From NCBI GenBank assembly GCA_964568075.1, contig CAZMOM010000008.1:26858-90857 (forward strand): a DNA stretch of 64,000 nt, read 5' to 3'. This stretch comes from MnTg04 sp964568075 (GTDB lineage Bacteria; Pseudomonadota; Gammaproteobacteria; Steroidobacterales; MnTg04). This document shows positions 1 to 8,900 of this stretch, in pieces (position 1 is the stretch's first letter; the number at the start of each line of letters is the position of its first letter). Position numbers and translations under genes: made by a program. The notes below the pieces were generated by a model, which did no database searches, was not told where the DNA came from, and was given only the letters and a program-made list of their open reading frames with translations.

Positions 1-1905
1 GACGATATTCAACTCGGCCGTCAACAGCTTGGCCTGGACGAGTCGCTCTCCGCCATACCCGGTCTGTTCATCCAAGACCGGTATAATTTCGCGCAGGATC
101 AACGCATTGCCATTCGCGGGTTCGGTGCTCGATCAAGTTTCGGCATTCGCGGCGTCAAGATATTGGTGGACGGAATTCCGGAATCGCTGCCGGACGGGCA
201 AGGCCAATCCGACGGCATTGACCTCGGCTCAATAGAACAAATCGAAGTCATTCGCGGGCCGGCGTCATCACTTTATGGCAATGCATCCGGTGGGGTTATC
301 AATATTACGTCCGAGCGCGGACCCGACGATCCGTTCGTTGACACCCGTTTGTCCTTTGGCGATTTTGACTTCAACAAAATTCAAGTGAAGGCCGGCGACG
401 ACGTGGGCCGCTGGAACTACCTGGTTAACATTTCGGACATGCGGTATGACGGTTATCGTGACCATAGCGAAACGGAAAACACGTCGGTGAATGCCAGATT
501 CGTCTATACAACCGACGATGATTCGGAATTTGGGCTGATCTTCAATGCTACGGATCAGCCCGTGGCTAACGACCCCGGTGGCGTGACGCTGGCGCAAATG
601 CAGGCGGACCCCACGTCGGCGCGGCAACAGAACTTGGATTTCGACGCAGGTGAGGCGCTGGATCAGCAGCGAATCGGGCTGAGTTACAAGAAATCGATCG
701 GCGAGCGCCATGAGATCCGCTTGCGAAATCATTACGTGTGGCGCGATTTCGCCAACAAGCTGCCATTTATTGGTGGCGGCGCCGTACAGTTTGATCGGTT
801 TTTTGTCGGTGGCGGCGCAATATATACCTACACCGGTGATTTGTGGGGCCGGCCAAACAGTCTGATCGTCGGCACGGACATCGATCGCCAGAACGATGAC
901 CGCCGACGGTTCGACAATAATATGGGCGTACTTGGGGCGCTGACGCTCGATCAAACTGAAATCGTGACCAGTCTCGGCCTGTTCGTACAAAATGAAATCG
1001 CGCTAACCGAAGATTTGGCATTGACCGTAGGCCTGCGCTACGACGAGGTTAAATTTGAAGTTGAGGACAAGTTCCTTGCCGATGGTGACGACTCGGGCGA
1101 TCGAACCCTAAGTGAGACGAGCCCGATGATTGGCATTGTGTACTCACCGTCAGAAGCGACGAGTCTCTACGCAACCATTTCCACGGCGTTTGAAACGCCA
1201 ACGACAACGGAATTTGCGAACCCCAGCGGCGCCGGTGGCTTCAATCCGGACGTTGACCCACAAATCGCCACGAACTATGAGGTGGGCGTCAGGGGAACAC
1301 TCGGCAAGCGCAATCGATACGAGTTGTCGCTATTTACCATTGATGTCGAGGACGAGCTGATCCCCTTTGAATTGGCAGCGCAACCGGGTCGCGATTTTTT
1401 CTCCAACGCTGGAAAATCCTCGCGCAGAGGCGCTGAGTTTTCGTTCGTCAGCCAGCCAGTCGAAGGTTTGACGATATCGGTCGCCTACACCTATTCGGAT
1501 TTTGAATTCGATGAATTTATGGATGACAATGGCAACGACTTCTCTGGAAATGCGCTTCCGGGTATTCCCGATGACCTGTTTCGAGGCGAAGTGGCGTACA
1601 CGCATCCGTCGGGTTTCTACGGCGCCATCGACGTGCTTAACGTTGGCGATTTTTTCGTCAACAACGCCAACTCGGCCGTTAATGATTCCTACACCGCGGT
1701 GAACCTGCGTGCCGGATTTGCCGACTTTCGATTCGGTGACTGGACACTGTCGCCATTTGTCGGTGTAAATAATCTGACGGACGAGAAATACGCCGCCAAT
1801 GTGCGTATCAATGCCTTTGGTGGGCGCTATTTCGAGCCGGCGCCCGATCGGCATTTGTATGCTGGCTTCGCGATTCGGTATAATTTCGTTCAAGGGCAGC
1901 AATAA
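1..1905 (+). CDS. TonB-dependent outer membrane receptor (5' truncated by the window edge)
   Basis: The frame is open from base 1, so the signal peptide and TonB box lie outside the window. The visible part begins in the plug domain, with IAIRGFG, then GIPESLPDGQ and the plug signature IEQIEVIRGPASSLYGNASGG at about residues 78-98 of the fragment. A long 22-strand-type beta barrel follows, ending in SPFVGVNNLTDEKYAANV and YAGFAIRYNF, plus a short VQGQQ tail after the usual terminal aromatic residue. Such receptors take up siderophores, vitamins or glycans using TonB energy. Nothing here fixes the substrate. The next gene begins about 40 bp downstream but is functionally unrelated. Alternative ATGs inside the fragment, such as 163, fall within the plug and are not the real start. 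Confidence 0.93.
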   Translation, partial: DDIQLGRQQLGLDESLSAIPGLFIQDRYNFAQDQRIAIRGFGARSSFGIRGVKILVDGIPESLPDGQGQSDGIDLGSIEQIEVIRGPASSLYGNASGGVINITSERGPDDPFVDTRLSFGDFDFNKIQVKAGDDVGRWNYLVNISDMRYDGYRDHSETENTSVNARFVYTTDDDSEFGLIFNATDQPVANDPGGVTLAQMQADPTSARQQNLDFDAGEALDQQRIGLSYKKSIGERHEIRLRNHYVWRDFANKLPFIGGGAVQFDRFFVGGGAIYTYTGDLWGRPNSLIVGTDIDRQNDDRRRFDNNMGVLGALTLDQTEIVTSLGLFVQNEIALTEDLALTVGLRYDEVKFEVEDKFLADGDDSGDRTLSETSPMIGIVYSPSEATSLYATISTAFETPTTTEFANPSGAGGFNPDVDPQIATNYEVGVRGTLGKRNRYELSLFTIDVEDELIPFELAAQPGRDFFSNAGKSSRRGAEFSFVSQPVEGLTISVAYTYSDFEFDEFMDDNGNDFSGNALPGIPDDLFRGEVAYTHPSGFYGAIDVLNVGDFFVNNANSAVNDSYTAVNLRAGFADFRFGDWTLSPFVGVNNLTDEKYAANVRINAFGGRYFEPAPDRHLYAGFAIRYNFVQGQQ

Positions 1906-1942
1906 CCACAAAACAAGAGAGTGCCCGACGGGGGTAACAACA

Positions 1943-3052
1943 ATGAAGTCACGAGCAGCAGTCGCCTGGGAGCCCGGAAAACCACTGTCGATCGAAACCA
2001 TTGAAGTCGATCCGCCTAAAGAGGGTGAAGTTCTGCTGCGGGTCGTCGCCAGCGGCGTTTGCCATACGGACGCATTCACCCTGTCCGGCGAAGATCCCGA
2101 GGGACTGTTCCCGGTTATCCTCGGACATGAAGGCGGCGCCGTAGTCGAAGAAATCGGCGCTGGCGTGAGCAGCGTCAAACCGGGCGACCACGTAATCCCG
2201 CTTTACACGCCGGAGTGTCGCGAATGCGACTTCTGCAAGTCCGGTAAAACGAATCTGTGTCAGGCAATCCGCGTCACTCAGGGTCAGGGCGTGATGCCCG
2301 ACGGCACCTCAAGGTTCTCGCAGAACGGCAAGATGCTTCACCATTACATGGGGACATCGACGTTTTCGGAATACACCGTTGTGCCGGAGATCGCCGTTGC
2401 GAAAATTAACAAGGATGCGCCGCTGGACAAAGTGTGCTTACTTGGCTGCGGTATCACGACGGGCGTCGGTGCGGTTCTGAATACGGCGAAAGTCGAGCCG
2501 GGATCGACGGTCGCGGTGTTCGGTCTGGGTGGTATCGGACTCAGCGTCGTGCAAGGTGCGGTCATGGCAAAAGCGAGTCGCATCATCGGCATCGATCTGA
2601 ATCCGGCCAAATACGAGATGGCTAAAGCGCTCGGCGCTACGGATTACGTGAATCCGAAAGATCACGACGCGCCCATTCAGGATGTCATTGTCGATCTGAC
2701 GAATGGTGGCGTTGACTATTCCTTCGAATGCATCGGCAATGCCGAGGTGATGCGCGCGGCGCTTGAATGCTGTCACAAGGGTTGGGGCGAATCGACGATT
2801 ATCGGTGTCGCCGGGGCAGGTCAGGAAATCTCGACCCGGCCGTTTCAGTTAGTCACGGGCCGCGTCTGGCGCGGTACTGCGTTCGGTGGTGTCAAGGGAC
2901 GCAGCGAATTACCCGGCTATGTCGATAACTACCTTGCTGGAAAATTGAAGGTTGACGAGATGGCGACACATACAATGCCCATCGAGGAAATCAATCACGC
3001 CCTGCATTTGATGCACTCGGGCGAAAGTATTCGTTCTGTGGTCACATTTTAG
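1943..3052 (+). CDS. frmA: S-(hydroxymethyl)glutathione dehydrogenase (class III alcohol dehydrogenase)
   Basis: This 369-residue zinc-dependent medium-chain dehydrogenase oxidises the spontaneous formaldehyde-glutathione adduct with NAD and can also reduce S-nitrosoglutathione. The N-terminus MKSRAAVAWEPGKPLSIE is typical. The catalytic zinc region SGVCHTDAFTLSG and GHEGGAVVEEIG is present. The structural zinc loop has four cysteines (CRECDFCKSGKTNLC), and the Rossmann motif is GLGGIGLSVVQGA. The frame stays open upstream to 1799 inside the TonB receptor gene, but the ATG at 1943 gives the family length and is preceded by a purine-rich stretch. No formyl-glutathione hydrolase gene lies beside it, so the rest of the detoxification route must be elsewhere. 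Confidence 0.95.
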   Translation: MKSRAAVAWEPGKPLSIETIEVDPPKEGEVLLRVVASGVCHTDAFTLSGEDPEGLFPVILGHEGGAVVEEIGAGVSSVKPGDHVIPLYTPECRECDFCKSGKTNLCQAIRVTQGQGVMPDGTSRFSQNGKMLHHYMGTSTFSEYTVVPEIAVAKINKDAPLDKVCLLGCGITTGVGAVLNTAKVEPGSTVAVFGLGGIGLSVVQGAVMAKASRIIGIDLNPAKYEMAKALGATDYVNPKDHDAPIQDVIVDLTNGGVDYSFECIGNAEVMRAALECCHKGWGESTIIGVAGAGQEISTRPFQLVTGRVWRGTAFGGVKGRSELPGYVDNYLAGKLKVDEMATHTMPIEEINHALHLMHSGESIRSVVTF

Positions 3053-3396
3053 CGTCTTACAGTCAGCAAATCGGTCGATTGGAGGGGATCCCAGGGCCGG
3101 CATGGAGTCGGCAAATAGGATTCAAGGTTGACTATGGCGCAGTGGAGCAGCATTCTGTCGCGGAACAAGAAAGATAAGCGTGACGGTCGCCGTAGCGAGG
3201 GGAACCGTTACATCTGAAACCAACGCCGCAGGTGGATACCTGAAGCCTTATTGAGTATCAGAGAACCGCCTTCAAGGCCTCCCGTGATCGTCACAGTGAA
3301 CCGCGATGCATCGCAACAGGTTTTGATTCGTTGGTTTTTCGTTGGTGTATGCACCGGGAGTCGACGGCGCATTTTCGAAATGATGGGAGATTTGAG
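3053..3396. other. Intergenic stretch, no confident gene
   Basis: About 344 bp separate the dehydrogenase from the porin. A 27-codon ORF (3134-3217, plus strand) encodes a very basic peptide and has a weak AAGG-type ribosome site. I see no homology and treat it as doubtful. The porin promoter presumably lies in the AT-richer part after 3320, but no clear -35/-10 pair stands out. Confidence 0.4.
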
Positions 3397-4662
3397 ATGA
3401 TAATTAAACAATTCAAGAGTTCGGTCTTCGCGTTGACGGGAATGATTATCCTGCTTTTCACGTCGATTGATGCTCAGGCTTTCGAGTCAATGAAGATGGG
3501 CGATTGGGACGTCGACATCAGCGGCAATATTAACGCCTTTTTCACGAATATTGACTGCGATGCAAAAGGCAACGGCGTTGTACAGTCCGGCCTGGCTTGC
3601 GGCTCATTAACGGGCTTTGACTACGATTCGGGAAATGTGCAGACGGGCTTATTGCCGTCCTGGTTCGGGTTCCACGCCAAGCAGGATTCCAAGGGCTATA
3701 CCACGGAAATCACTATCGGCTTCCAACCGGGTGTCGACGGAGGGGGCGGCGCCATTGACACTGGCCTGGCCCTGAACTCGGAAAACCTGCGGCAGGTCAA
3801 TCTCAAGTTCGGTGCCGACTGGGGCTCGATTATGCTCGGGCGCGATCTCGGCGTATTCGGTTCTGACGCGATCCTTGCGGACATGACCTTGCTGGGTGTC
3901 GGCACTGTGTCCGACTTAGCTGTTTTTGGCGGTAATACGACACTGGGTCGGATCGGGGTCGGGTATGTATACGCCGACTGGAAGGCCCAGATTCAGTACT
4001 CGTCACCCAGCTGGGACGGGTTTTCATTTAACCTTGCTATCGTTGACCCTTGGGGCCTCGTCGACCTGTCCGCCGCCGGCGGGCCCAGTCTGAGTCTCGA
4101 TCAGGGTTCCTTCGGTCAGGACCCCGATACCTACGGTTTCGAAGGCAAAGCCGTCTATAAGTTCGGCGGCGATGACGACTCCACGGTCAGCGGCAAGGTA
4201 TGGGCCAGCTTTATCACCCAGGCATTGGATAGTTCGGCGTTCGCCAACCAGGACGCAACAGGATTTGATGTCGGAGCCAAAGTCGAACTTAACGACTTTG
4301 AACTCGTCGGGTATTACTACAGCGGGGACGGAATCGGCACCCTCGGCTTTCTATGGGACGCCGTAGATTTAAGTGGCAACACCCGCGATTCGGACGGTTT
4401 CTATGCGCAGGCAACTTACAAGGCACCGGGCTCGGGCACGAAGTTTGGCGTCAGCTTTGGCGAGAGCAATCTCGATCTCGCGCCGGGCGAAGCGGTCTCT
4501 GCCCTGGTAGAGACCAACGAGTCTTTCGTCATAGGCGTGTATCATCCGTTGACCCCAGCGCTGAACCTCGTACTCGAGTACACGAATACGGAAGCGACAG
4601 CGCACAACGGTAATAGCGCAGAAGAAAGCACCATCGCCATCGGCGCCATCCTGTTCTACTAG
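3397..4662 (+). CDS. Outer membrane porin
   Basis: This 421-residue protein starts with a signal peptide: MIIKQFK, then a hydrophobic run ending near AQAFES. The mature part is rich in glycine, aromatic and acidic residues in alternating amphipathic strands, such as IGVGYVYADWKAQIQYSS and DFELVGYYYSGDG. It finishes with STIAIGAILFY, a terminal aromatic residue typical of Bam-assembled barrels. This fits a general-diffusion porin of the Gram-negative porin superfamily, probably trimeric. Substrate preference cannot be read from sequence. The ATG at 3397, followed directly by the signal peptide, is preferred over an upstream in-frame start at 3331. It appears monocistronic, with a GC-rich hairpin after the stop. 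Confidence 0.8.
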   Translation: MIIKQFKSSVFALTGMIILLFTSIDAQAFESMKMGDWDVDISGNINAFFTNIDCDAKGNGVVQSGLACGSLTGFDYDSGNVQTGLLPSWFGFHAKQDSKGYTTEITIGFQPGVDGGGGAIDTGLALNSENLRQVNLKFGADWGSIMLGRDLGVFGSDAILADMTLLGVGTVSDLAVFGGNTTLGRIGVGYVYADWKAQIQYSSPSWDGFSFNLAIVDPWGLVDLSAAGGPSLSLDQGSFGQDPDTYGFEGKAVYKFGGDDDSTVSGKVWASFITQALDSSAFANQDATGFDVGAKVELNDFELVGYYYSGDGIGTLGFLWDAVDLSGNTRDSDGFYAQATYKAPGSGTKFGVSFGESNLDLAPGEAVSALVETNESFVIGVYHPLTPALNLVLEYTNTEATAHNGNSAEESTIAIGAILFY

Positions 4663-4700
4663 TCGGGGCGGCGTTTACAAGGCGAAATAACGGTACGGGG

Positions 4701-4718
4701 CGGCGCCTTTGGGCGCCG
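4701..4718 (+). terminator. Hairpin after the porin gene
   Basis: A perfect 7-bp stem CGGCGCC/GGCGCCG with loop TTTG begins about 40 bp after the porin stop. Only a weak T-rich tail (TCTTCGTC) follows, so it is a plausible but imperfect intrinsic terminator. Confidence 0.5.
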
Positions 4719-4809
4719 TCTTCGTCCCGCAGGCCTGCTTGTGATTAAGTGCCACGCGCGCGGGAAATTCAAAGTGCAAAACCGAAAACTCCAGTTGCTG
4801 CAATGTTCC

Positions 4810-5742
4810 ATGCCACGACCCGGGCAGGTCGCAGGGCTGCTGGTGGGATATCTTTGCGCTGTCCTTGCCTGCCTGCCGAGCGCTTATGCGGCTTCGAATT
4901 CGGTCATCTGGGAGCGCGGCGATCAGATCGTTAAACTGGTGCGGCAGGACGATCACTCGGCGGCACCGAACGACCATCCGATTGGCATAACAGCCGACGA
5001 AATCGTAGCGATGCTTAAAATGCTGCGCTTGCGTTACGCCGATGAAGAGACCGACGTCACCGCGGTGTCGGTATTCACAAAGGGGGAGATAGATAACCTC
5101 GGTAAGGCAATCGCAATCGGGCTCGGCCGCGCTACGCCGTCGCAGGACGTCATTTTTCATGTGATCGGTGCCCGCCGGCTGTCTCCAGGAGCGTTTGCAA
5201 AAAGGAACCGGGTATCTGCCGGACGCGTTTTCTATCGGGGCGGAAATCTCAATATTATTTTCGGTCAGGTCCAGTCACCGTATCGTAAGAAAAACGTGTA
5301 TGGCCAGCTCGCTGAAGATTATTTTCCGCGCAACTACGGCAGCCGGACGGCGGCGGCAAAACACGATGCCGTCTTGTTGCCAAATGCGACGGCCAGTCTG
5401 TATCAAAGCGGTGGCGATGTGCGTGATGACTGGATTGTCATAGCGCTGAATGCCGCTGTCGTCGGTGACCTGCCGGACGACAAACCTGATCCGGCGCCCA
5501 CACCAACTCGTGCAACCTCTGCTGCTCCGGCTGTGCTTGCGGAAACGCCGGAGGTACCATCACCACCCGCAATCAAAAGTAACGAAATTGCAACCGGGCA
5601 ACTCGAAGGAACGAGCGCCCAAGCAGCGCCGACAGCGGACATGGAGGAGCGCTTGCAAGCGTTGAAGCGGTTGCGCGAGCGCGAGCTCATCTCTGAGGAT
5701 GCGTACCAATCCAAAATGACAGAGATTTTGCAGGATCTCTAG
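4810..5742 (+). CDS. Exported protein of unknown function with C-terminal SHOCT-like segment
   Basis: The product is 310 residues from the ATG at 4810, which places a clean signal peptide at the N-terminus (basic MPRPG, hydrophobic core, cleavage near SAYA-ASN). An in-frame GTG at 4741 would add 23 unlikely residues. The mature domain (about 30-210) contains no motif I can name. A Pro/Ala/Thr-rich linker (about 220-275) follows. The last ~30 residues (MEERLQALKRLRERELISEDAYQ...) have the amphipathic pattern of SHOCT domains, short oligomerisation helices found at protein C-termini. The gene may pair with the following exported protein, since both are envelope proteins in the same orientation. 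I do not assign a function. Confidence 0.75.
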   Translation: MPRPGQVAGLLVGYLCAVLACLPSAYAASNSVIWERGDQIVKLVRQDDHSAAPNDHPIGITADEIVAMLKMLRLRYADEETDVTAVSVFTKGEIDNLGKAIAIGLGRATPSQDVIFHVIGARRLSPGAFAKRNRVSAGRVFYRGGNLNIIFGQVQSPYRKKNVYGQLAEDYFPRNYGSRTAAAKHDAVLLPNATASLYQSGGDVRDDWIVIALNAAVVGDLPDDKPDPAPTPTRATSAAPAVLAETPEVPSPPAIKSNEIATGQLEGTSAQAAPTADMEERLQALKRLRERELISEDAYQSKMTEILQDL

Positions 5743-5789
5743 CCCGGCCTATTCATGAATCGTCGCGATGATTGTGCAGAGCATTGTTT

Positions 5790-5856
5790 GCACACGGGAT
5801 TTTCTGACCGAGTGGAATATCCCTGTATATTTCCGAGGGAAGAAAATCCCGTGTGC
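5790..5856. repeat. 16-bp perfect inverted repeat with a 35-nt loop
   Basis: The arms at 5790-5805 (GCACACGGGATTTTCT) and 5841-5856 (AGAAAATCCCGTGTGC) are exact reverse complements. The loop holds a second imperfect symmetry (GGAATAT...ATATTTCC). There is no T-run, so a simple terminator is unlikely. It sits between two exported-protein genes and could be a processing or attenuation hairpin, or a short mobile-element relic. It also argues against the upstream start (5755) for the next gene. Confidence 0.85.
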
Positions 5857-5889
5857 GGACAAGGATCAAGCAAGGGCGCGAGCGCATTC

Positions 5890-6681
5890 ATGAATAGTCC
5901 GGGCAGGGAGAGTCGGACGAGGTTCTGCCTCGTGCTTTGCGCAATTTTATTGCCAGCTGATTATGTGCGAGCCGAGGTAACGAATATCACCGTGCGCGTC
6001 ATTGCGCGAAACGCACAGTATGTCGGTGACCTTGTCGAAGGCGCGTTCGTGACGATCACGGACGCCGCGAGCGGCGAGCTGCTGGCGCAGGGGATTACCA
6101 CCGGAGATGCCGGTAATCCGCAACGCACGATGCGGACTCCGCGCAACCGCGGCGAGCCGATGGCTGCCAAAGGCGATGCGAAATTTGCCGCAACTTTGGA
6201 TATCGACGAGCCGCGTTATCTACAGATAACCGTCTATGGCCCACTGGACAAGCGATTTATCGCGAATCGGGCTTCGGCGACCCAGTGGATTGTGCCGGGG
6301 AAACACGTAACCGGTGGCGATGGTTGGGTGTTGGAATTGGCGGGTTTGCTGGTATCGCCGAACCTTGCGGCGAGCACCGTTCCGCTGTCAACAGCGGCGA
6401 GCGGTATAGTCATCGAAGCTGAAGTGATGTTGATGTGCGGTTGCCCGATCAAACCGGGATTCTACTGGGACCCAAAAGACTACGAAGTGGTCGCGATCGT
6501 ACGCCGGGGCGATCAGGACGTGGGTCGGTATCCACTCCGCTATGCCGGCGCTGCCAGCGAATTTGCAACACAATTCACAGCGCGCATTCCGGGAGTTTAT
6601 GACATCAGCGTATACGCTTATGATTCAGCGTCCGGGAATACCGGTGTGGGACAAATCGAACTAACTGTGACTGAAAATTGA
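5890..6681 (+). CDS. Exported protein of unknown function, beta-sandwich-like
   Basis: The product is 263 residues. From the ATG at 5890 it begins MNSPGRESRTRF followed by a hydrophobic segment and a likely cleavage site after VRA, so it is predicted to be exported. Two regions look like immunoglobulin or FN3-type beta-sandwiches: about 25-120 (ITVRVIARNAQYVGDLVEGAFVTI, LATLDIDEPRYLQITVYG) and about 165-263 (EVVAIVRRGDQDVGRYPL, PGVYDISVYAYDSASG). A CGCP motif lies near residue 180. This resembles periplasmic carrier or binding proteins with carboxypeptidase-regulatory-like folds, but I cannot name a family. An upstream in-frame ATG at 5755 would read through the inverted repeat and is less likely. 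Confidence 0.7.
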   Translation: MNSPGRESRTRFCLVLCAILLPADYVRAEVTNITVRVIARNAQYVGDLVEGAFVTITDAASGELLAQGITTGDAGNPQRTMRTPRNRGEPMAAKGDAKFAATLDIDEPRYLQITVYGPLDKRFIANRASATQWIVPGKHVTGGDGWVLELAGLLVSPNLAASTVPLSTAASGIVIEAEVMLMCGCPIKPGFYWDPKDYEVVAIVRRGDQDVGRYPLRYAGAASEFATQFTARIPGVYDISVYAYDSASGNTGVGQIELTVTEN

Positions 6682-6716
6682 GCTTGCGCAAGAAATATCC
6701 GATGGCTGCGCAATCC

Positions 6717-7538
6717 TCACTCGATCTCGGCTTCGGCGAGATTTTTGACTTTATCCAGGCCGATAATTTTTTCCTTGCCGATCAACTGCACGAGATAGGC
6801 ACCAGACACGTCCGAACCGGTTAAGTCCAGACCCGTAACGGACGCTTTGGTAAGGTCCGCGCCCGTCAATTCCGCGCCACGAAAATTCGCATTGTCCAGT
6901 AAGACACCTCGCATCGAGGCGTACTTGGCATCCAAACGCAACGCGTTAACATTGCGCATATCGGCGCCATCCAGTTTGGCCATTCGCAATACAGTACGCA
7001 TCAAGCCCATCGATTGATTCTTCATATCGGCGCCCATATCGGCGTTGCTTAAGTCGGCTCCACGCAAGTCAGCGCGTTGAAGATTGGCAACGATTCGAGC
7101 CCCTGAAAGATTTGCGTCGCGTAGATTCGCGCGCTGCATCTGCGAAGACTTTAGACTCGCGCCCCGCAAGTCCGCGCCCTCCAGATTTGCATTTAATAAC
7201 CACGCTGAGTCCAGAATCGTATCGCGTAAATTTGCGCCTCTTAGGTCGGTATTATTCAATCGTGCCCAGCGCAAATTTGCACCTTTGAAATCGACACGCC
7301 GCAAATCGAGCCCCGAAAGTCGTTTACTCGTCAAATCGATGCGCTCATTCACCGTCGCCCTGGACAAAATTGCCAGGAGTTCCTGGCGCGTCAGCTCCGA
7401 TTTGGTCATTTCATCGCTGGTCAAATCGACATAATCCATCGGGTCCTGCCCGCTGGCCCGATCGAGTGGCCAAAACAGGATAGCGCAGCCCAATAGAACG
7501 CAAAACACGCTACGACTCGAAATGATCATTCCTTCCAT
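6717..7538 (-). CDS. Exported pentapeptide-repeat protein
   Basis: The product is 273 residues with an N-terminal signal peptide (hydrophobic VFCVLLGCAILFWPL, cleavage near ASG-Q). From about residue 65 to 255 the sequence is dominated by A(D/N)LXX pentads (RRVDFKGANLRWARLNNTDLRG, ADLRGASLKSSQMQ), which build a right-handed quadrilateral beta-helix. The helix is interrupted near 155-175 (MGADMKNQSMGLMRTVLRM). Such domains mediate protein-protein interactions and have no enzymatic residues. The start at 7538 has a GGAAG ribosome site 6-7 nt upstream; a second ATG lies at 7529. The gene is isolated and divergent from the next one. Confidence 0.85.
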   Translation of the reverse strand: MEGMIISSRSVFCVLLGCAILFWPLDRASGQDPMDYVDLTSDEMTKSELTRQELLAILSRATVNERIDLTSKRLSGLDLRRVDFKGANLRWARLNNTDLRGANLRDTILDSAWLLNANLEGADLRGASLKSSQMQRANLRDANLSGARIVANLQRADLRGADLSNADMGADMKNQSMGLMRTVLRMAKLDGADMRNVNALRLDAKYASMRGVLLDNANFRGAELTGADLTKASVTGLDLTGSDVSGAYLVQLIGKEKIIGLDKVKNLAEAEIE

Positions 7539-8140
7539 TTTTTGCTTCCAAAATTAATTTTTTTCTGTCAGTTGAAAGACAGTGTAAATAACCTTAGCAC
7601 ATGAGTAAAGCTTGTAATTCAATGCACCGGCTGTGGCGCCGGGATACGCGCATTTAAGACAATCCGGCGACATGCAGCCGCGAATCAGGGTTGCGCTGTT
7701 GACCGTTGCGACCGAAGCCTTGTTTTGCAGACTGCAGTTTAGCCGAGACTACGCCAGCCCGTTTGTTGCATAAGGTCAGTGGCTACTTTCTATCGCCGAA
7801 CAACTCGGATGCGCCAACCGCACAGCCGCATGATGTCTGCTGCGGAAATTGGCGCCACTATGTGGGCTCGGGCAGACTCAACCAAAATTCTCTCTAAATT
7901 CAAGGAATTGGTCGCCGCCCAAATCAATATCGCGGCTAATTCCTCAAACTGTGACCTGCATCACACATTTTTCACAATTTGACTGCCTATACGGCGAATT
8001 CGGACACCGCATTGTCCTCCCGTTTCGCACAAACTGTACCTTAGAACGTGGCCAAGTAGGCCAATTGAGGTTTGGTCCTGTCGCTGGCCGCGTGAAATCG
8101 CAGAGCAATTCGGCTCTCGATACGAATGCGGTAACCGACT
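7539..8140. other. Divergent intergenic region with a CRP-type site
   Basis: About 600 bp separate the divergent pentapeptide-repeat and zincin genes. The first 60 bp beside the minus-strand gene are AT-rich and promoter-like. The only clear element is the CRP-type palindrome at 7946-7969. Short open frames here have no family resemblance or ribosome sites. Confidence 0.5.
7946..7969. promoter_or_regulatory. CRP/Vfr-type operator
   Basis: TGTGA (7950-7954), six bases, then TCACA (7961-7965), flanked by AAAC and CATTT, is nearly the full 22-bp CRP consensus. It lies about 180 bp upstream of the small zincin gene and about 410 bp from the start of the divergent pentapeptide gene. Either gene could be the target. 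Confidence 0.6.
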
Positions 8141-8578
8141 ATGATGGAACTGGACACTATTTTAGCAATACTTCTTGGCTGGGCTTCCTATCTGTCCGGC
8201 TATCCCATGCCTTCTGATCCGCCCGAAGTCCGGTTCGAGCAACATGCGTTTTTTGTTGAGAATGTCTGTGGCGGCAGCGAGTGTAGTGTCGTTGGTTGGT
8301 ATAACGACGCGGACGTCGTCTATATCGATGAACGGTATCGCACTGTTGAGAGTCAATTCGCGACAAGTCTGGTGGTACACGAGTTCACCCACTATTTGCA
8401 ACACAAAAGTGACACTTTTGACTCCCTGTCGTGCGAGGACAGCATCGCACGCGAACGGGAGGCCTATTATGTTCAAAATCTCTATATCATTGACGCGCTC
8501 GCGACAGTCCAAATGATCCGCCCAAGTCCCACAACCTGCAATTACGCCATTGCGGGAATGAGTCCTCACGGGGATTAG
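8141..8578 (+). CDS. Small zincin-like protein, probably exported
   Basis: The product is 145 residues. The N-terminus (MMELDTILAILLGWASYLSGYP) could be a signal peptide or a membrane anchor. The key feature is SLVVHEFTHYLQHKS around residues 82-96, a canonical HExxH zinc-binding motif. It is followed by REREAYYVQNLYII, whose acidic residue may be the third zinc ligand, as in small gluzincin-like families. Four cysteines (CGGSEC, SCED, TTCN) could form disulfides in the periplasm. I know uncharacterised proteobacterial families of this size and layout but no established function. It is the only gene downstream of the CRP-type site on this strand. Confidence 0.72.
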   Translation: MMELDTILAILLGWASYLSGYPMPSDPPEVRFEQHAFFVENVCGGSECSVVGWYNDADVVYIDERYRTVESQFATSLVVHEFTHYLQHKSDTFDSLSCEDSIAREREAYYVQNLYIIDALATVQMIRPSPTTCNYAIAGMSPHGD

Positions 8579-8760
8579 CGCGATTTTTTCACCTGCCCCT
8601 CCTAATTTAACCGTCGCATAAGTCACACAGCCGATCTCCCGTACAAATGGTGCAGACCGCCTGATCACTTCAGCTCAACTGCCCTGCCCTCTTCGATAGG
8701 CTGATCCACTCTTCCGTCGGGCGCATCCTTTTCCAGGGATAGATGGGAAAAGATCAGCGG

Positions 8761-8811
8761 TTGTCACACTTTTGTCACAGTGCGAACGTTAGCCAACGTG
8801 ACGTAACGTGA
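8761..8811. repeat. Helically phased direct repeats
   Basis: TTGTCAC occurs at 8761-8767 and 8772-8778 (11-bp period). AACGTGA occurs at 8795-8801 and 8805-8811 (10-bp period). One-turn spacing is typical of sites for cooperatively binding regulators. No adjacent promoter can be proven. Confidence 0.4.
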
Positions 8812-8900
8812 TCAATTGTTATCAAAAAAAATATCTTATCTGAATGTTTTATCTGGTGTTATTCTGTAAGTTCTTGATTACGAACGGGTATGGCCTTGTA

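Noticed and set aside
268..990. Long open frame on the minus strand inside the TonB receptor gene
   Set aside because: It is antisense to a clear receptor sequence, has no family resemblance, and is explained by GC-biased codon usage.
8760..8880. FNR-type box near GTGATCAATTGTTATCAA
   Set aside because: The half-sites do not have the TTGAT-N4-ATCAA arrangement.
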